A DNA stretch of 64,000 nucleotides from Acidocella sp. (GTDB lineage Bacteria > Pseudomonadota > Alphaproteobacteria > Acetobacterales > Acetobacteraceae): contig JAQNCT010000009.1 in the NCBI GenBank assembly GCA_029077825.1, positions 1 through 64,000 on the forward strand, given 5' to 3'. Numbering within the stretch: position 1 is the first letter of the stretch; each line of letters begins with the position of its first letter. Below, one piece after another: positions 35,692-43,344 of this stretch. Both the position numbers and the translations under genes were made by a program. The notes under the pieces are model-generated. The model was not told the DNA's origin, searched no databases, and was given only the letters and a program-made list of their open reading frames with translations.

Positions 35692-36174
35692 ATGAGCGAG
35701 CCAAATAGTTTAGACGAGATCGACCGCCGGATTTTGCTGGAATTGCAGCAAGATGGGCGGATGACCAATGTGGAGCTGGCAAAACGCGCTGGCATCTCAC
35801 CACCGCCGTGCCTGCGCCGGGTGCGCCGCCTGGAAGAGGCCGGTTACATCAAAGGCTACCACGCCGAGACCGACGGCCCGAAGCTCGGCTGGCAGATCGC
35901 GTTTTTCGTCATCGTCGGGCTGGAAAGCCAGAAGCAGGCAGCACTCGATGCGTTCGAAGCGCTGGTGGCGGGCTGGCCGGAAGTGCGCGAATGCCATATG
36001 ATCCGCGGCGGCGGTGATTTCCTGCTCAAACTGGTCGCGCGTGATGCCGTCCATGAGAACCAGCTCACCACCCGGCTGACCGCCGCCTCCAGTGTCGCGA
36101 AAGTGCAAACCTTGCAAACCATCCGCACCAGCCGATCTCTCGCTGGCGTGCCGATGGAACGGCTTTATGGATAA
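35692..36174 (+). CDS. Lrp/AsnC-family transcriptional regulator
   Basis: A 160-aa protein. The helix-turn-helix is LDEIDRRILLELQQDGRMTNVELAKRAGISPPPCLRRVRRLEEAGYIKGY (about residues 7-56). A RAM ligand-binding domain follows (IAFFVIVGLESQ...ECHMIRGGGDFLLKLVARD). The effector amino acid is unknown. ATG 35692 is chosen by homology to the family start; the longer open frame has no sensible N-terminus. It overlaps the CtaG-like gene by a few bases. The closeness to a divergent trxB does not prove control of it. Confidence 0.94.
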   Translation: MSEPNSLDEIDRRILLELQQDGRMTNVELAKRAGISPPPCLRRVRRLEEAGYIKGYHAETDGPKLGWQIAFFVIVGLESQKQAALDAFEALVAGWPEVRECHMIRGGGDFLLKLVARDAVHENQLTTRLTAASSVAKVQTLQTIRTSRSLAGVPMERLYG

Positions 36175-37138
36175 CTCTTGGATGAAAACGCGCCTGATGG
36201 ATAAGCGCCTGGACTACGCTTCGTTGGGGATTATCACGGCTGCCGTGTTGGTTGACCTGGCCTGCCGGTTTCTGCCGGCCAACCTGCCGTATGTGTTCCC
36301 CTTCATCTTCAATGCGCCGGTGTTTCTGGGCACCTGGTTCATGGTGCTGTGGTACTTTCGCGGCATGGCCCGCACGCCAGCATCTGAGCGCCCCGGGCGG
36401 GTGCGGCAATGGTTCTTCCTGGGCGCTCTGGCGCTGGTCTATTTCGTGCTGCAAACCAAGTTCGAATATCTCACCCAGCATATGTTTTTCCTCAACCGCG
36501 TGCAGGCGGTCAGCATCGGTATGGTGGCACCTTTTGGCATCGCCATCGGCTGGATGAGCGAGGTGCTGGCGCGTGGTATCCCAGCCTGGCTGCTGGCAGC
36601 ATGCCGCAGTGCGGTGGTACGCAAAATTGGCTACGTGCTGTTCCATCCGCTGCCGGCGATGGCGCTGTTTTTAATCACCTCGGATATCTGGCTGATCCCC
36701 TCGGTGCATTTCGCCGCGATGATCGACCCAACGCTCTATGCTATCATGAATTTCTCCTGTCTGTTCGGCGGGCTGGTGTTCTGGCTGGTGGTGCTGGACC
36801 CACGGCCCACGCCGGTCAGCCGGTTCTCGTTCCTGGCGCGCGCCGCTGCCGGATTTCTGGTGATGTTCCCGCAAATAGGCATCAGCGCCTACATCGCCCT
36901 GACCAGCACGGATTTATATTCGTTCTACACCTTATGCGGCCGGATTTTTCCCGCCATCAGCCCTGCCAACGACCAGATGCTGGGCGGCATGATCCAATGG
37001 ATTCCGCCTGGAATGATGAACACCGCCGCCCTGATCATTGCGCTCAATTCATTGCGGCTAAGTGATATCAAAGCCGAAAAAGACATCGTGATTCCTCCCG
37101 GTGCCAAGGTTTATAAAGCCAACTGGACCGGGCGCTAA
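36167..37138 (+). CDS. Cytochrome c oxidase assembly factor, CtaG/Caa3-type
   Basis: A polytopic membrane protein of about 323 aa with roughly seven hydrophobic segments. The CtaG (caa3-type) pattern is visible. TQHMFFLNRVQAVSIGMVAPFGIAIG corresponds to the QHLLLM region. FHPLPAMALFLITSDIWLIPSVH lies in the middle. Near the end is DQMLGGMIQWIPPGMMNTAALII, matching the family's DQQLGGLIMWVPGG block. Such factors insert copper into haem-copper oxidases. ATG 36167 overlaps the lrp stop by 8 nt; ATG 36182 is an alternative. No oxidase subunits are in the window. Confidence 0.8.
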   Translation: MDNSWMKTRLMDKRLDYASLGIITAAVLVDLACRFLPANLPYVFPFIFNAPVFLGTWFMVLWYFRGMARTPASERPGRVRQWFFLGALALVYFVLQTKFEYLTQHMFFLNRVQAVSIGMVAPFGIAIGWMSEVLARGIPAWLLAACRSAVVRKIGYVLFHPLPAMALFLITSDIWLIPSVHFAAMIDPTLYAIMNFSCLFGGLVFWLVVLDPRPTPVSRFSFLARAAAGFLVMFPQIGISAYIALTSTDLYSFYTLCGRIFPAISPANDQMLGGMIQWIPPGMMNTAALIIALNSLRLSDIKAEKDIVIPPGAKVYKANWTGR

Positions 37139-37231
37139 AGCGGCGTTTTTTGAGCGTTAATGATTTCGCCGCCACAACGCCTTTTTTCTGCCTGATTGGC
37201 GGGTGAACAAAGCTGTCCGCTGCGCTTTTTC

Positions 37232-37260
37232 TTGACGCTGATTGCTGCGCATCGTTACAG
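37232..37260 (+). promoter_or_regulatory. Possible sigma70-type promoter upstream of the His/Asp-rich protein
   Basis: TTGACG (37232-37237), a 17-nt spacer and TTACAG (37255-37260) lie 42 nt before the start at 37303. The -35 is good, the -10 only partial. Confidence 0.35.
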
Positions 37261-37302
37261 TCCGTCAAAAAACTTTTCATTTTATTGGAAGAACCGCCGG
37301 TC

Positions 37303-38322
37303 ATGCCTGCACATCTGTTCCATCGGCAACACGCCAGCAAAATATTCTACCTGATCCTGGCGATGGCGGCCACGCCGCTGCTCTGCGCCAATGCGCTGGC
37401 TGATGACCAGCGTGACCAACATAATCAGCAAAATCATCCCGCCGCGCCACCGCCACCGCCACCGCCACAGCACCCGGAAAATATTGCACCGCACCCGTAT
37501 GTGAATCAGTCACCCAACGGCGGTGCGCCGCAGCATAATTTCACCCAAACCCCTGGCGGCGGGCAGCCGCATCAGTTCAACCCTAACCAAGGCCAGCCGC
37601 CCCACCAATTCACCCAAAGCCCCAACGGTGGCGGCCAACCTCACCCGTTTGACCAGAACGCCGGTGGTGGCCAGCCCCATCCGTTCGACCACAACCCCAA
37701 TGGCGGGCAGCCTCATCCGTTTGACCAGAACGCCGGTGGCGGCCAGTCCCACCCGTTCGACCACAACCCCAATGGCGGGCAGCCCCATCCGTTCGACCAG
37801 AATGATCCCGGCGATTACGGCAGCCAAGGCCATTACGGCCAGGACAACCACGGCAACGATCATAATTATGACGGCGATCATCCATTCGCGCATGAGCATT
37901 ATGTTTTCCATGACCATGATGTGCGGCAGTTTGATCATGATGATTTTGACCATTGGCGTGAAGGCTATTGGAACAACACCTGCTTTGCCGGCCGTTGCGG
38001 CTGGTGGTGGCTGGCCGGCGGTATCTGGTATTTCTACACCCAGCCGGTTTACCCCTATCCTCTCTACATGCCTGATGTAACCTATGAGGATCCATCTTAC
38101 GGATACCAGGATGCACCGCCGCCACCGCCGCCGGTTTATTACGCGCCGCCACCCACCTATTACGCGCCACCACCACCACCGCCTCCGGCTTATTACGCGC
38201 CACCGCCCGTTCCATTAGCGCCCGGACCGAAATTCCGTTACTATTGTAGCAATCCGCCTGGTTACTATCCGCAGGTGCCGAACTGCAATACCCAATACCA
38301 GGAAGTGCCTGTCAACCAGTAA
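37303..38322 (+). CDS. Secreted His/Asp/Pro-rich protein with 12-residue tandem repeats
   Basis: About 339 aa. A signal peptide (about residues 14-34, ending ANALAD) precedes a low-complexity protein. A Pro run (PPPPPPPQHPEN) is followed by repeats. Alternating 12-residue units, NPNGGQPHPFDQ and NAGGGQPHPFDH, run about five times, encoded by near-identical 36-nt units (about 37620-37800). A His/Asp cluster follows (HNYDGDHPFAHEHYVFHDHDVRQFDHDDFDHW). A hydrophobic core (CFAGRCGWWWLAGGIWYFY) comes next. The tail has YYAPPP repeats and a CSNPPGYYPQVPNC motif seen in many alphaproteobacterial secreted proteins. Metal binding is plausible but unproven. ATG 37303 is used rather than TTG 37285. Confidence 0.75.
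   Translation: MPAHLFHRQHASKIFYLILAMAATPLLCANALADDQRDQHNQQNHPAAPPPPPPPQHPENIAPHPYVNQSPNGGAPQHNFTQTPGGGQPHQFNPNQGQPPHQFTQSPNGGGQPHPFDQNAGGGQPHPFDHNPNGGQPHPFDQNAGGGQSHPFDHNPNGGQPHPFDQNDPGDYGSQGHYGQDNHGNDHNYDGDHPFAHEHYVFHDHDVRQFDHDDFDHWREGYWNNTCFAGRCGWWWLAGGIWYFYTQPVYPYPLYMPDVTYEDPSYGYQDAPPPPPPVYYAPPPTYYAPPPPPPPAYYAPPPVPLAPGPKFRYYCSNPPGYYPQVPNCNTQYQEVPVNQ
37620..37800 (+). repeat. In-gene 36-nt (72-nt double unit) tandem repeat
   Basis: Five consecutive units of 36 nt encode GGQPHPFDQ/H-type 12-mers. Alternate units are nearly identical at the DNA level (for example, caccccaatggcgggcag-type ends recur exactly), which points to recent expansion or conversion. Copy number may vary between strains. 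Confidence 0.8.
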
Positions 38323-38374
38323 GCCCTCCGGAACAATAAGGGCGTTGCCGTTACGAAATTGAAAGGACCATTTC

Positions 38375-38803
38375 ATGAAAACGTCTAAACTGAGCATCAT
38401 TGGAATTTCGGCATTATTGGCCTTGGGTGGCTGTGCCGCCACCCCGATGGGCCCGACCGTGCAGGTGATGCCGGACCCCAATAAGCCGTTTCCGGTGTTC
38501 CAGCAGGATCAGACGCAATGCGAAAATTATGCGCAGTCGCAAGTGGCCGGCCAAGCTGATGCCGCCAACCAGCAGGCTGTCGGCGTGGGCGTGCTAACCA
38601 CCGTGGTCGGTGCTGCCATCGGCGGCGCGATCGGCGGCGGCCAAGGTGCCGGTGCGGGGGCTGCTCTCGGTGCGGGCGTCGGGGTGGCTAACGCCGCCGG
38701 CACGCAACCCAACGCGCAGATGACCATCCAGCAACGTTACGATAACGCCTATTCGCAATGCATGTATTCGCGCGGCAACCAGGTGCCGGGCATGTACCGC
38801 TAG
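38375..38803 (+). CDS. Glycine-zipper lipoprotein
   Basis: A 142-aa lipoprotein. LGGC puts the lipidated Cys at residue 20. The FQQDQTQCENYAQS motif is followed by a Gly-rich zipper (VVGAAIGGAIGGGQGAGAGAALGAGVG, about 73-100) and YDNAYSQCMYSRG near the end. It is a clear paralogue of the gene at 2033, without its Tyr/Pro tail. A good ribosome-binding site AAAGGA lies 8 nt upstream. The family is common in alphaproteobacterial envelopes and its role is unknown. Confidence 0.88.
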   Translation: MKTSKLSIIGISALLALGGCAATPMGPTVQVMPDPNKPFPVFQQDQTQCENYAQSQVAGQADAANQQAVGVGVLTTVVGAAIGGAIGGGQGAGAGAALGAGVGVANAAGTQPNAQMTIQQRYDNAYSQCMYSRGNQVPGMYR

Positions 38804-38821
38804 GCACCCATTGCCCTTCGC

Positions 38822-38845
38822 ACTCCCCGCGTAGGCGAGTTTTTT
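38822..38845 (+). terminator. Intrinsic terminator after the glycine-zipper lipoprotein
   Basis: The 7-bp stem actcccc/ggcgagt has one mismatch and a 5-nt loop, directly followed by TTTTTT (38840-38845). It is 19 nt after the stop. Confidence 0.7.
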
Positions 38846-38872
38846 ATGAGGCTGGGGCTTGAGGAAAGAAGA

Positions 38873-39029
38873 TACTCGCCTGCGCGAGTATGACGAGAGT
38901 GCGCCCGTATGACGAGAGTGCGCGAGTATGACGAGAGAGCGCGTGGGTGACGAGAGAGAGAGCGGGGACGAGTGCGCGCGGGGGTGGCGAGGCAGCGCGG
39001 GTATGGCGTGAGAGTGTGCGGAGGTGGCG
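38873..39029. repeat. Degenerate 19-nt tandem array derived from a REP-like palindrome
   Basis: A palindrome tactcgc-ctgc-gcgagta (38873-38890) resembles the end of the REP element at 59911-59932. It leads into tandem units gcgcgagtatgacgagagt (38882-38900, 38901-38919, 38920-38938, 38939-38957), then three or four degraded or length-changed copies to about 39029. ORFs drawn through it are low-complexity and overlap mlaF, so it is non-coding. The remaining spacer (39030-39079) holds nothing recognised. Confidence 0.75.
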
Positions 39030-39079
39030 TTGTGAAACCACCAAAGCCACCGGATTTTTCCGCCGGCGTTTTTGGCGGT

Positions 39080-39850
39080 TCAGCGCCGCAGCGCCATTTT
39101 AATCGGGCCTTCGCTGTGGCCATGGGTGAATTGGTTCACCAGCGGGTTCGTGGTGGTTAACAACTCCGCTGCCGGACCAGTCCAAGTAATTTTACCATCA
39201 TACAGCATCGCGGCGGTATCGCCGATGCGCACCGCACTCGCCATGTCATGCGTAATGGCAATCGAGGTTGAGCCAAGGCGCTTGACGCAATTCACGATCA
39301 ACTCATCAATCACAGCCCCCATAATCGGGTCCAGCCCGGTGGTGGGTTCATCGAAAAACATAATCGCCGGCTCCGAGGCAATCGCCCGGGCAAGTGCCAC
39401 ACGCTTTTGCATCCCGCCGGAGAGTTCCGAAGGCGATAAATCAGCCACATTATCCGCCAGCCCCACTTGCGCCAAAATCTCAATCGCCTTGGCACGGGCA
39501 AAGCGCCGGGCGATTTTCTTCTCGGCCAGCAGCCCAAAGGCAACATTTTCCCATACCGGCAGCGAATCAAACAGCGCGCCATTTTGAAACAGCATGCCAA
39601 TTTGCGCCCGCAAAGCCCGCGCCTGCGCGCGCGGCGCCTTCAGCACATCCACCCCGTCAATTTCGATCGTTCCAGAATCCGGTGTCACCAACCCTAGGAT
39701 GGATTTGATCAACACTGACTTACCTGACCCCGAACCGCCAATCACCACCAGCCCGGTGCCCTGCGCCACATCGAGATCAACCCCGTCCAGCACCTTTTTG
39801 GTACCGAAATATTTTTTCAAATTCCGGACACGGATTTTAGGGGTGCTCAT
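39080..39850 (-). CDS. mlaF: MlaF-like ABC transporter ATP-binding protein
   Basis: ATPase of the phospholipid trafficking system that maintains outer-membrane asymmetry. It is 256 aa. Walker A is VIGGSGSGKSVLIKSI, the signature LSGGMQKRVALARA (the GGM form is typical of MlaF) and Walker B IMFFDEPTTGLDPIMG, followed by ITHDMASAV. The ATG overlaps the mlaE stop by 4 nt. No MlaD, MlaC or MlaB gene follows; a tandem repeat array comes next. Confidence 0.94.
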   Translation of the reverse strand: MSTPKIRVRNLKKYFGTKKVLDGVDLDVAQGTGLVVIGGSGSGKSVLIKSILGLVTPDSGTIEIDGVDVLKAPRAQARALRAQIGMLFQNGALFDSLPVWENVAFGLLAEKKIARRFARAKAIEILAQVGLADNVADLSPSELSGGMQKRVALARAIASEPAIMFFDEPTTGLDPIMGAVIDELIVNCVKRLGSTSIAITHDMASAVRIGDTAAMLYDGKITWTGPAAELLTTTNPLVNQFTHGHSEGPIKMALRR

Positions 39851-40632
39851 TTGGTGAACAACAGTTGCGTGAGGATATAATCAACCGCCAATATCAGAAT
39901 CGAAGCCGACACCACCGCCGAGGTGGTGGCCGCACCAACGCCCTGCGCCCCACCTTTTGAGCGGTAGCCGTTAAAGCAGCCCATCAGCGCGATGATAAAC
40001 CCAAACACCGCCGCTTTAATCAAGCCTGACACCACATCATCGGTCCGCAAATTGGTGAAGGAATTGAGCAAATAAGTATGCGGGTTGAAACCCAACTTCA
40101 GCCAGGCCACCAAAAACCCGCCCATCACACCAAGAATATCAGCAATTCCCACCAGCAACGGCATCGCGATGACACCGGCGATCAGCCGCGGAGCTACCAG
40201 ATACTGCATCGGCTCGGTCGAGAGGGTCGAGAGCGCATCAATTTGGTCGGTCACCCGCATGGTGCCCAATTCAGCTGCCATCGCCGCCCCGGCGCGGCCT
40301 GAGACCATCAGCCCAGCCAGCACCGGCCCGAGTTCGCGCGTCACTGATAATACCACCACGCTGGCTATCGCGCTCTCGGCATTAAAGCGTGAAAACCCGG
40401 TATAGGATTGCAACGCCAGCACCATGCCCGTGAACAAAGCCGTGAGTGAGACCACCGGGAGCGAGAAATACCCAATTTCCATCATGGCTCTGCCAATCAT
40501 GCGCGGGTAGTAGGGCGGACGGATTATGGCGTAAATGCCGGTGCCGGCAAAAATCGCCAGCTCCCCCACCAGCCCGAGCGCATTGAGCACCGCCGCCCCG
40601 ATATGGGCGATAACATTTAAAACAGCATTCAT
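39847..40632 (-). CDS. mlaE: MlaE-like permease
   Basis: Membrane component of the MlaFEDB-type lipid transporter. The 261-aa protein has about five hydrophobic segments. Family blocks are YFSLPVVSLTALFTGMVLALQSYTGF, VVVLSVTRELGPVLAGLMVSGRAGAAMAAELGTMRVTDQIDAL and RTDDVVSGLIKAAVFGFIIALMGCFNGYRSKGGAQGVG. It overlaps alr upstream and mlaF downstream by 4 nt each, giving an alr-mlaE-mlaF coupled unit. Confidence 0.96.
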   Translation of the reverse strand: MNAVLNVIAHIGAAVLNALGLVGELAIFAGTGIYAIIRPPYYPRMIGRAMMEIGYFSLPVVSLTALFTGMVLALQSYTGFSRFNAESAIASVVVLSVTRELGPVLAGLMVSGRAGAAMAAELGTMRVTDQIDALSTLSTEPMQYLVAPRLIAGVIAMPLLVGIADILGVMGGFLVAWLKLGFNPHTYLLNSFTNLRTDDVVSGLIKAAVFGFIIALMGCFNGYRSKGGAQGVGAATTSAVVSASILILAVDYILTQLLFTK

Positions 40633-41738
40633 GTGGCTGGCACCGCCCCAATGTAATGGCGCTCATAACGCGCTCCCAAAGCCGTTAGCACTTCATAGCC
40701 ATTGGTGTTGGCAGCCCGCGCCAGATCATCTGGCGTGCAATGCGGGCCCAGCAATTCCAGGCTATCCCCCAAATTCAGGTTGGCAATCTCGGTTACATCA
40801 AAAGTTGTAAGGTCCATCGACACCCGGCCTACCAGCGGGGCTGGGGTGCCGTCAAAATAACCGCAAGCGCGGTTGGTCAAACTGCGGAAATACCCATCGG
40901 CATAACCCACCGCCACAGTGGCAATCCGGCTGGGGCGTTGGGCCGCCCATACCCCGTTATAGCCAACCTCGGTGCCGGGTTTAATATCGCGCAGCGCGAT
41001 GATTTTGCCGTGTAACGCCACCACCGGGTGCAGCGGGTTAGCCTGCCCTGGGGTTGGGTTTATACCGTAAAGAGCGGCCCCTGGTCTGGCGAGGTCTGAG
41101 GCAAATTGCGGGGCTAAAAACAAGCCCGAAGAATTCGCCAGGCTCAGTTTCATGTCAGGAAACTGCGCCTGAAATTGCCTCTGAAATTGCGAAATACGCT
41201 GGTACTGCGCCGCATTGCTCGGGTGCTCAGCAATTTCAGCATTCATCAAATGCGTCATCACATAAATAATGTTGATACCCGTCAGCCAATCCGGGTTGTT
41301 GAAAAGCCTCTCAATTTCCTCAAATGACAGCCCCAGCCGAGACATGCCGGTATCAATTTGCAAAAATGCTGGCAACCGCCGGCCCAACCGCTTCGCCGCC
41401 GCCCCCCACAGGGCAACTTCAGGCAGTGATGACAGCACGGGGGTAATATCATGCTGCACAAAAATCTCCGCCTCACCCGGCAAAACCCCATGCAGCACCA
41501 TCACCTGAGCCTGGCCAACCAATGGCCGGATGGTCAGCGCTTCCGCCAAATGCGCGGTGAAAAAATGCTTACACCCGGCTGCAAATAATTTTGGCGCCAC
41601 ATACGTCGCCCCCAACCCATAGGCATTGGCCTTCACCACCCCGGCGGTTTGGCCCGGATGGCGCGCATCCAACAACCGCCAGTTGGCGGCGATGGCATCC
41701 AGATTGATGGTAAGCCTGGATGGCGGGGTAGAATTCAC
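40629..41738 (-). CDS. alr: Alanine racemase
   Basis: PLP enzyme making D-alanine for peptidoglycan. It is about 369 aa. The PLP lysine is in AGVVKANAYGLGAT near the N-terminus. HGKIIALRDIKPGTEVGYNGVW contains the region around the catalytic Tyr. VGYADGYFR and PLVGRVSMDLTTFDV also match the family. Two non-ATG starts are possible, GTG 41738 (used, giving the usual short lead before RLTINLDAIAANW) and TTG 41762, 7 nt after the dnaB stop. It is between dnaB and mlaE, in one minus-strand run. Confidence 0.95.
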   Translation of the reverse strand: MNSTPPSRLTINLDAIAANWRLLDARHPGQTAGVVKANAYGLGATYVAPKLFAAGCKHFFTAHLAEALTIRPLVGQAQVMVLHGVLPGEAEIFVQHDITPVLSSLPEVALWGAAAKRLGRRLPAFLQIDTGMSRLGLSFEEIERLFNNPDWLTGINIIYVMTHLMNAEIAEHPSNAAQYQRISQFQRQFQAQFPDMKLSLANSSGLFLAPQFASDLARPGAALYGINPTPGQANPLHPVVALHGKIIALRDIKPGTEVGYNGVWAAQRPSRIATVAVGYADGYFRSLTNRACGYFDGTPAPLVGRVSMDLTTFDVTEIANLNLGDSLELLGPHCTPDDLARAANTNGYEVLTALGARYERHYIGAVPAT

Positions 41739-41768
41739 GGTAGTATTAAAGCCGCAACGCAAGCGGCG

Positions 41769-43253
41769 TTATTCATGCACAGTATCCAAATCCGCAAAGC
41801 GGGTGAATTCACCTTCAAAGAATAAATCAATCTTGCCGGTTGGGCCATGGCGCTGCTTGGCCAAAATCAGCTCGGCCTTGTTATAGGCGTTGCTCATATC
41901 TGATTGCCATTTTTCCATCGCATCACGGAATTTATCATCCTTATCATAGGCGGCAATCTTTGGTTCTTTTTGCTGCAGGTAATATTCATCGCGGTAGATA
42001 AACATCACCATGTCAGCATCTTGTTCGATGGTACCAGATTCACGCAAGTCAGATAATTGCGGGCGCTTATCCTCACGCGCTTCCACCGCCCGTGATAGCT
42101 GTGAGAGTGCCAGCACCGGCACCGCCAGCTCCTTGGCAATGGCCTTCAACCCTTGCGTGATCTGGCTGATTTCCAGCACCCGGTTTTCCGGTTTGGTGCC
42201 AGCCGCCGGGCGCATCAGTTGCAAATAATCAATCACAATCAACGCCAGCCCCTTGGTGCGCTTCAAGCGGCGGCAGCGGGTGCGCAAGGCTGAGAGCGTC
42301 AGCGCCGGGGTGTCATCAATCACCAGCGGTAGTGTGGCAATTTCACGGGACACTTTCACAAAATTATCAAAATCCTTCTGGCCGATTTCACCACGCCGGA
42401 TTTTATCACCCGAAACCCGCGCCTCCTCTGCCAATAAACGGGTGGCCAACTGCTCAGAACTCATTTCCAATGAGAATACCGCCACGGTTTCCTTGGGCAC
42501 CCCGTTGGGGTTCTCAGCCCGGGCGGCGTTCAGCAACGCCTTGGCCGCGCCAAAGGCAATTTTGGTGGCCAAAGCGGTTTTGCCCATGCCGGGGCGGCCG
42601 GCCAAAATCATCAAATCTGAAGGGTGCAACCCGCCGGTTTTTTTGTTCAAATCCCGCAAGCCGGTATCCAGCCCGGACACCGCGCCCTGGTTTTTATAGG
42701 CGGTTGAGGCAATTTCAATGGCGCGAACCAACGCGGCCTCAAAAGTAATCATCGCCCCTTCATTGCCGCCCTTGGTGGCCAGGTCGAACAATGATTGTTC
42801 CGCCGCCTCAATCTGGTCTTTGCCGTCCAGCTCAGCATCCGCACCAAACGCCCGGTTAACGGTAAGCTCGCCGATATCGATCAACTGGCGGCGGATCCAG
42901 CTATCGTAAATCGCCTTGCCGTAATCCCCGGCGTTAATAATTCCCACCATCGCTGACAATAATTGCGCCAGATACGCCGTGCCGCCCACCTCATCGAGCA
43001 CACCGGAATGCTCAAACTCCGCCCGCAGCAATACCGGGTCAGCAATCTGGCCGGCCTCACAGCGCCGCGCGATGGCCTGATAGATGCGTCCATGGATCGG
43101 GTCAGCAAAATGCTCATGGCTGAGAAATTCTGAAACCCGCTCATAGGCTTTGTTATTGGCCAGCAACGCCCCCAGCAGCGCTTGTTCAGCCTCGACATTG
43201 GTGGGGGGTAGGCGTTGGCTGATGCCAAATAACGGTGGATCAATGGAGTTCAT
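41769..43253 (-). CDS. dnaB: Replicative DNA helicase DnaB
   Basis: Hexameric 5'-3' helicase at the fork. It is about 494 aa. The N-terminal domain starts RLPPTNVEAEQALLGALLANN. The RecA-like C-terminal domain has Walker A LAGRPGMGKTALATKIA, LEMSSEQLATRLL and Walker B LIVIDYLQLMRP. SQLSRAVEAREDKRPQLSDLRESGTIEQDADMVMFIYRDEYY also matches. ATG 43253 is chosen by the usual short lead; the upstream in-frame start at 43307 would crowd the divergent TPP gene. Confidence 0.97.
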   Translation of the reverse strand: MNSIDPPLFGISQRLPPTNVEAEQALLGALLANNKAYERVSEFLSHEHFADPIHGRIYQAIARRCEAGQIADPVLLRAEFEHSGVLDEVGGTAYLAQLLSAMVGIINAGDYGKAIYDSWIRRQLIDIGELTVNRAFGADAELDGKDQIEAAEQSLFDLATKGGNEGAMITFEAALVRAIEIASTAYKNQGAVSGLDTGLRDLNKKTGGLHPSDLMILAGRPGMGKTALATKIAFGAAKALLNAARAENPNGVPKETVAVFSLEMSSEQLATRLLAEEARVSGDKIRRGEIGQKDFDNFVKVSREIATLPLVIDDTPALTLSALRTRCRRLKRTKGLALIVIDYLQLMRPAAGTKPENRVLEISQITQGLKAIAKELAVPVLALSQLSRAVEAREDKRPQLSDLRESGTIEQDADMVMFIYRDEYYLQQKEPKIAAYDKDDKFRDAMEKWQSDMSNAYNKAELILAKQRHGPTGKIDLFFEGEFTRFADLDTVHE

Positions 43254-43344
43254 CGGGCAGTCACTACGCTGATATGATGAGTCGGGACAGACAAAAAACC
43301 TGTGCACAACTATGTATAACGGGGATGAAATTATGGAGCCTAAA

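Noticed and set aside
38800-39123. Minus-strand ORF of about 107 codons through the tandem array
   Set aside because: The protein is low-complexity (Arg/Ser/Thr repeats) generated by the 19-nt units, overlaps mlaF and has no ribosome-binding site.
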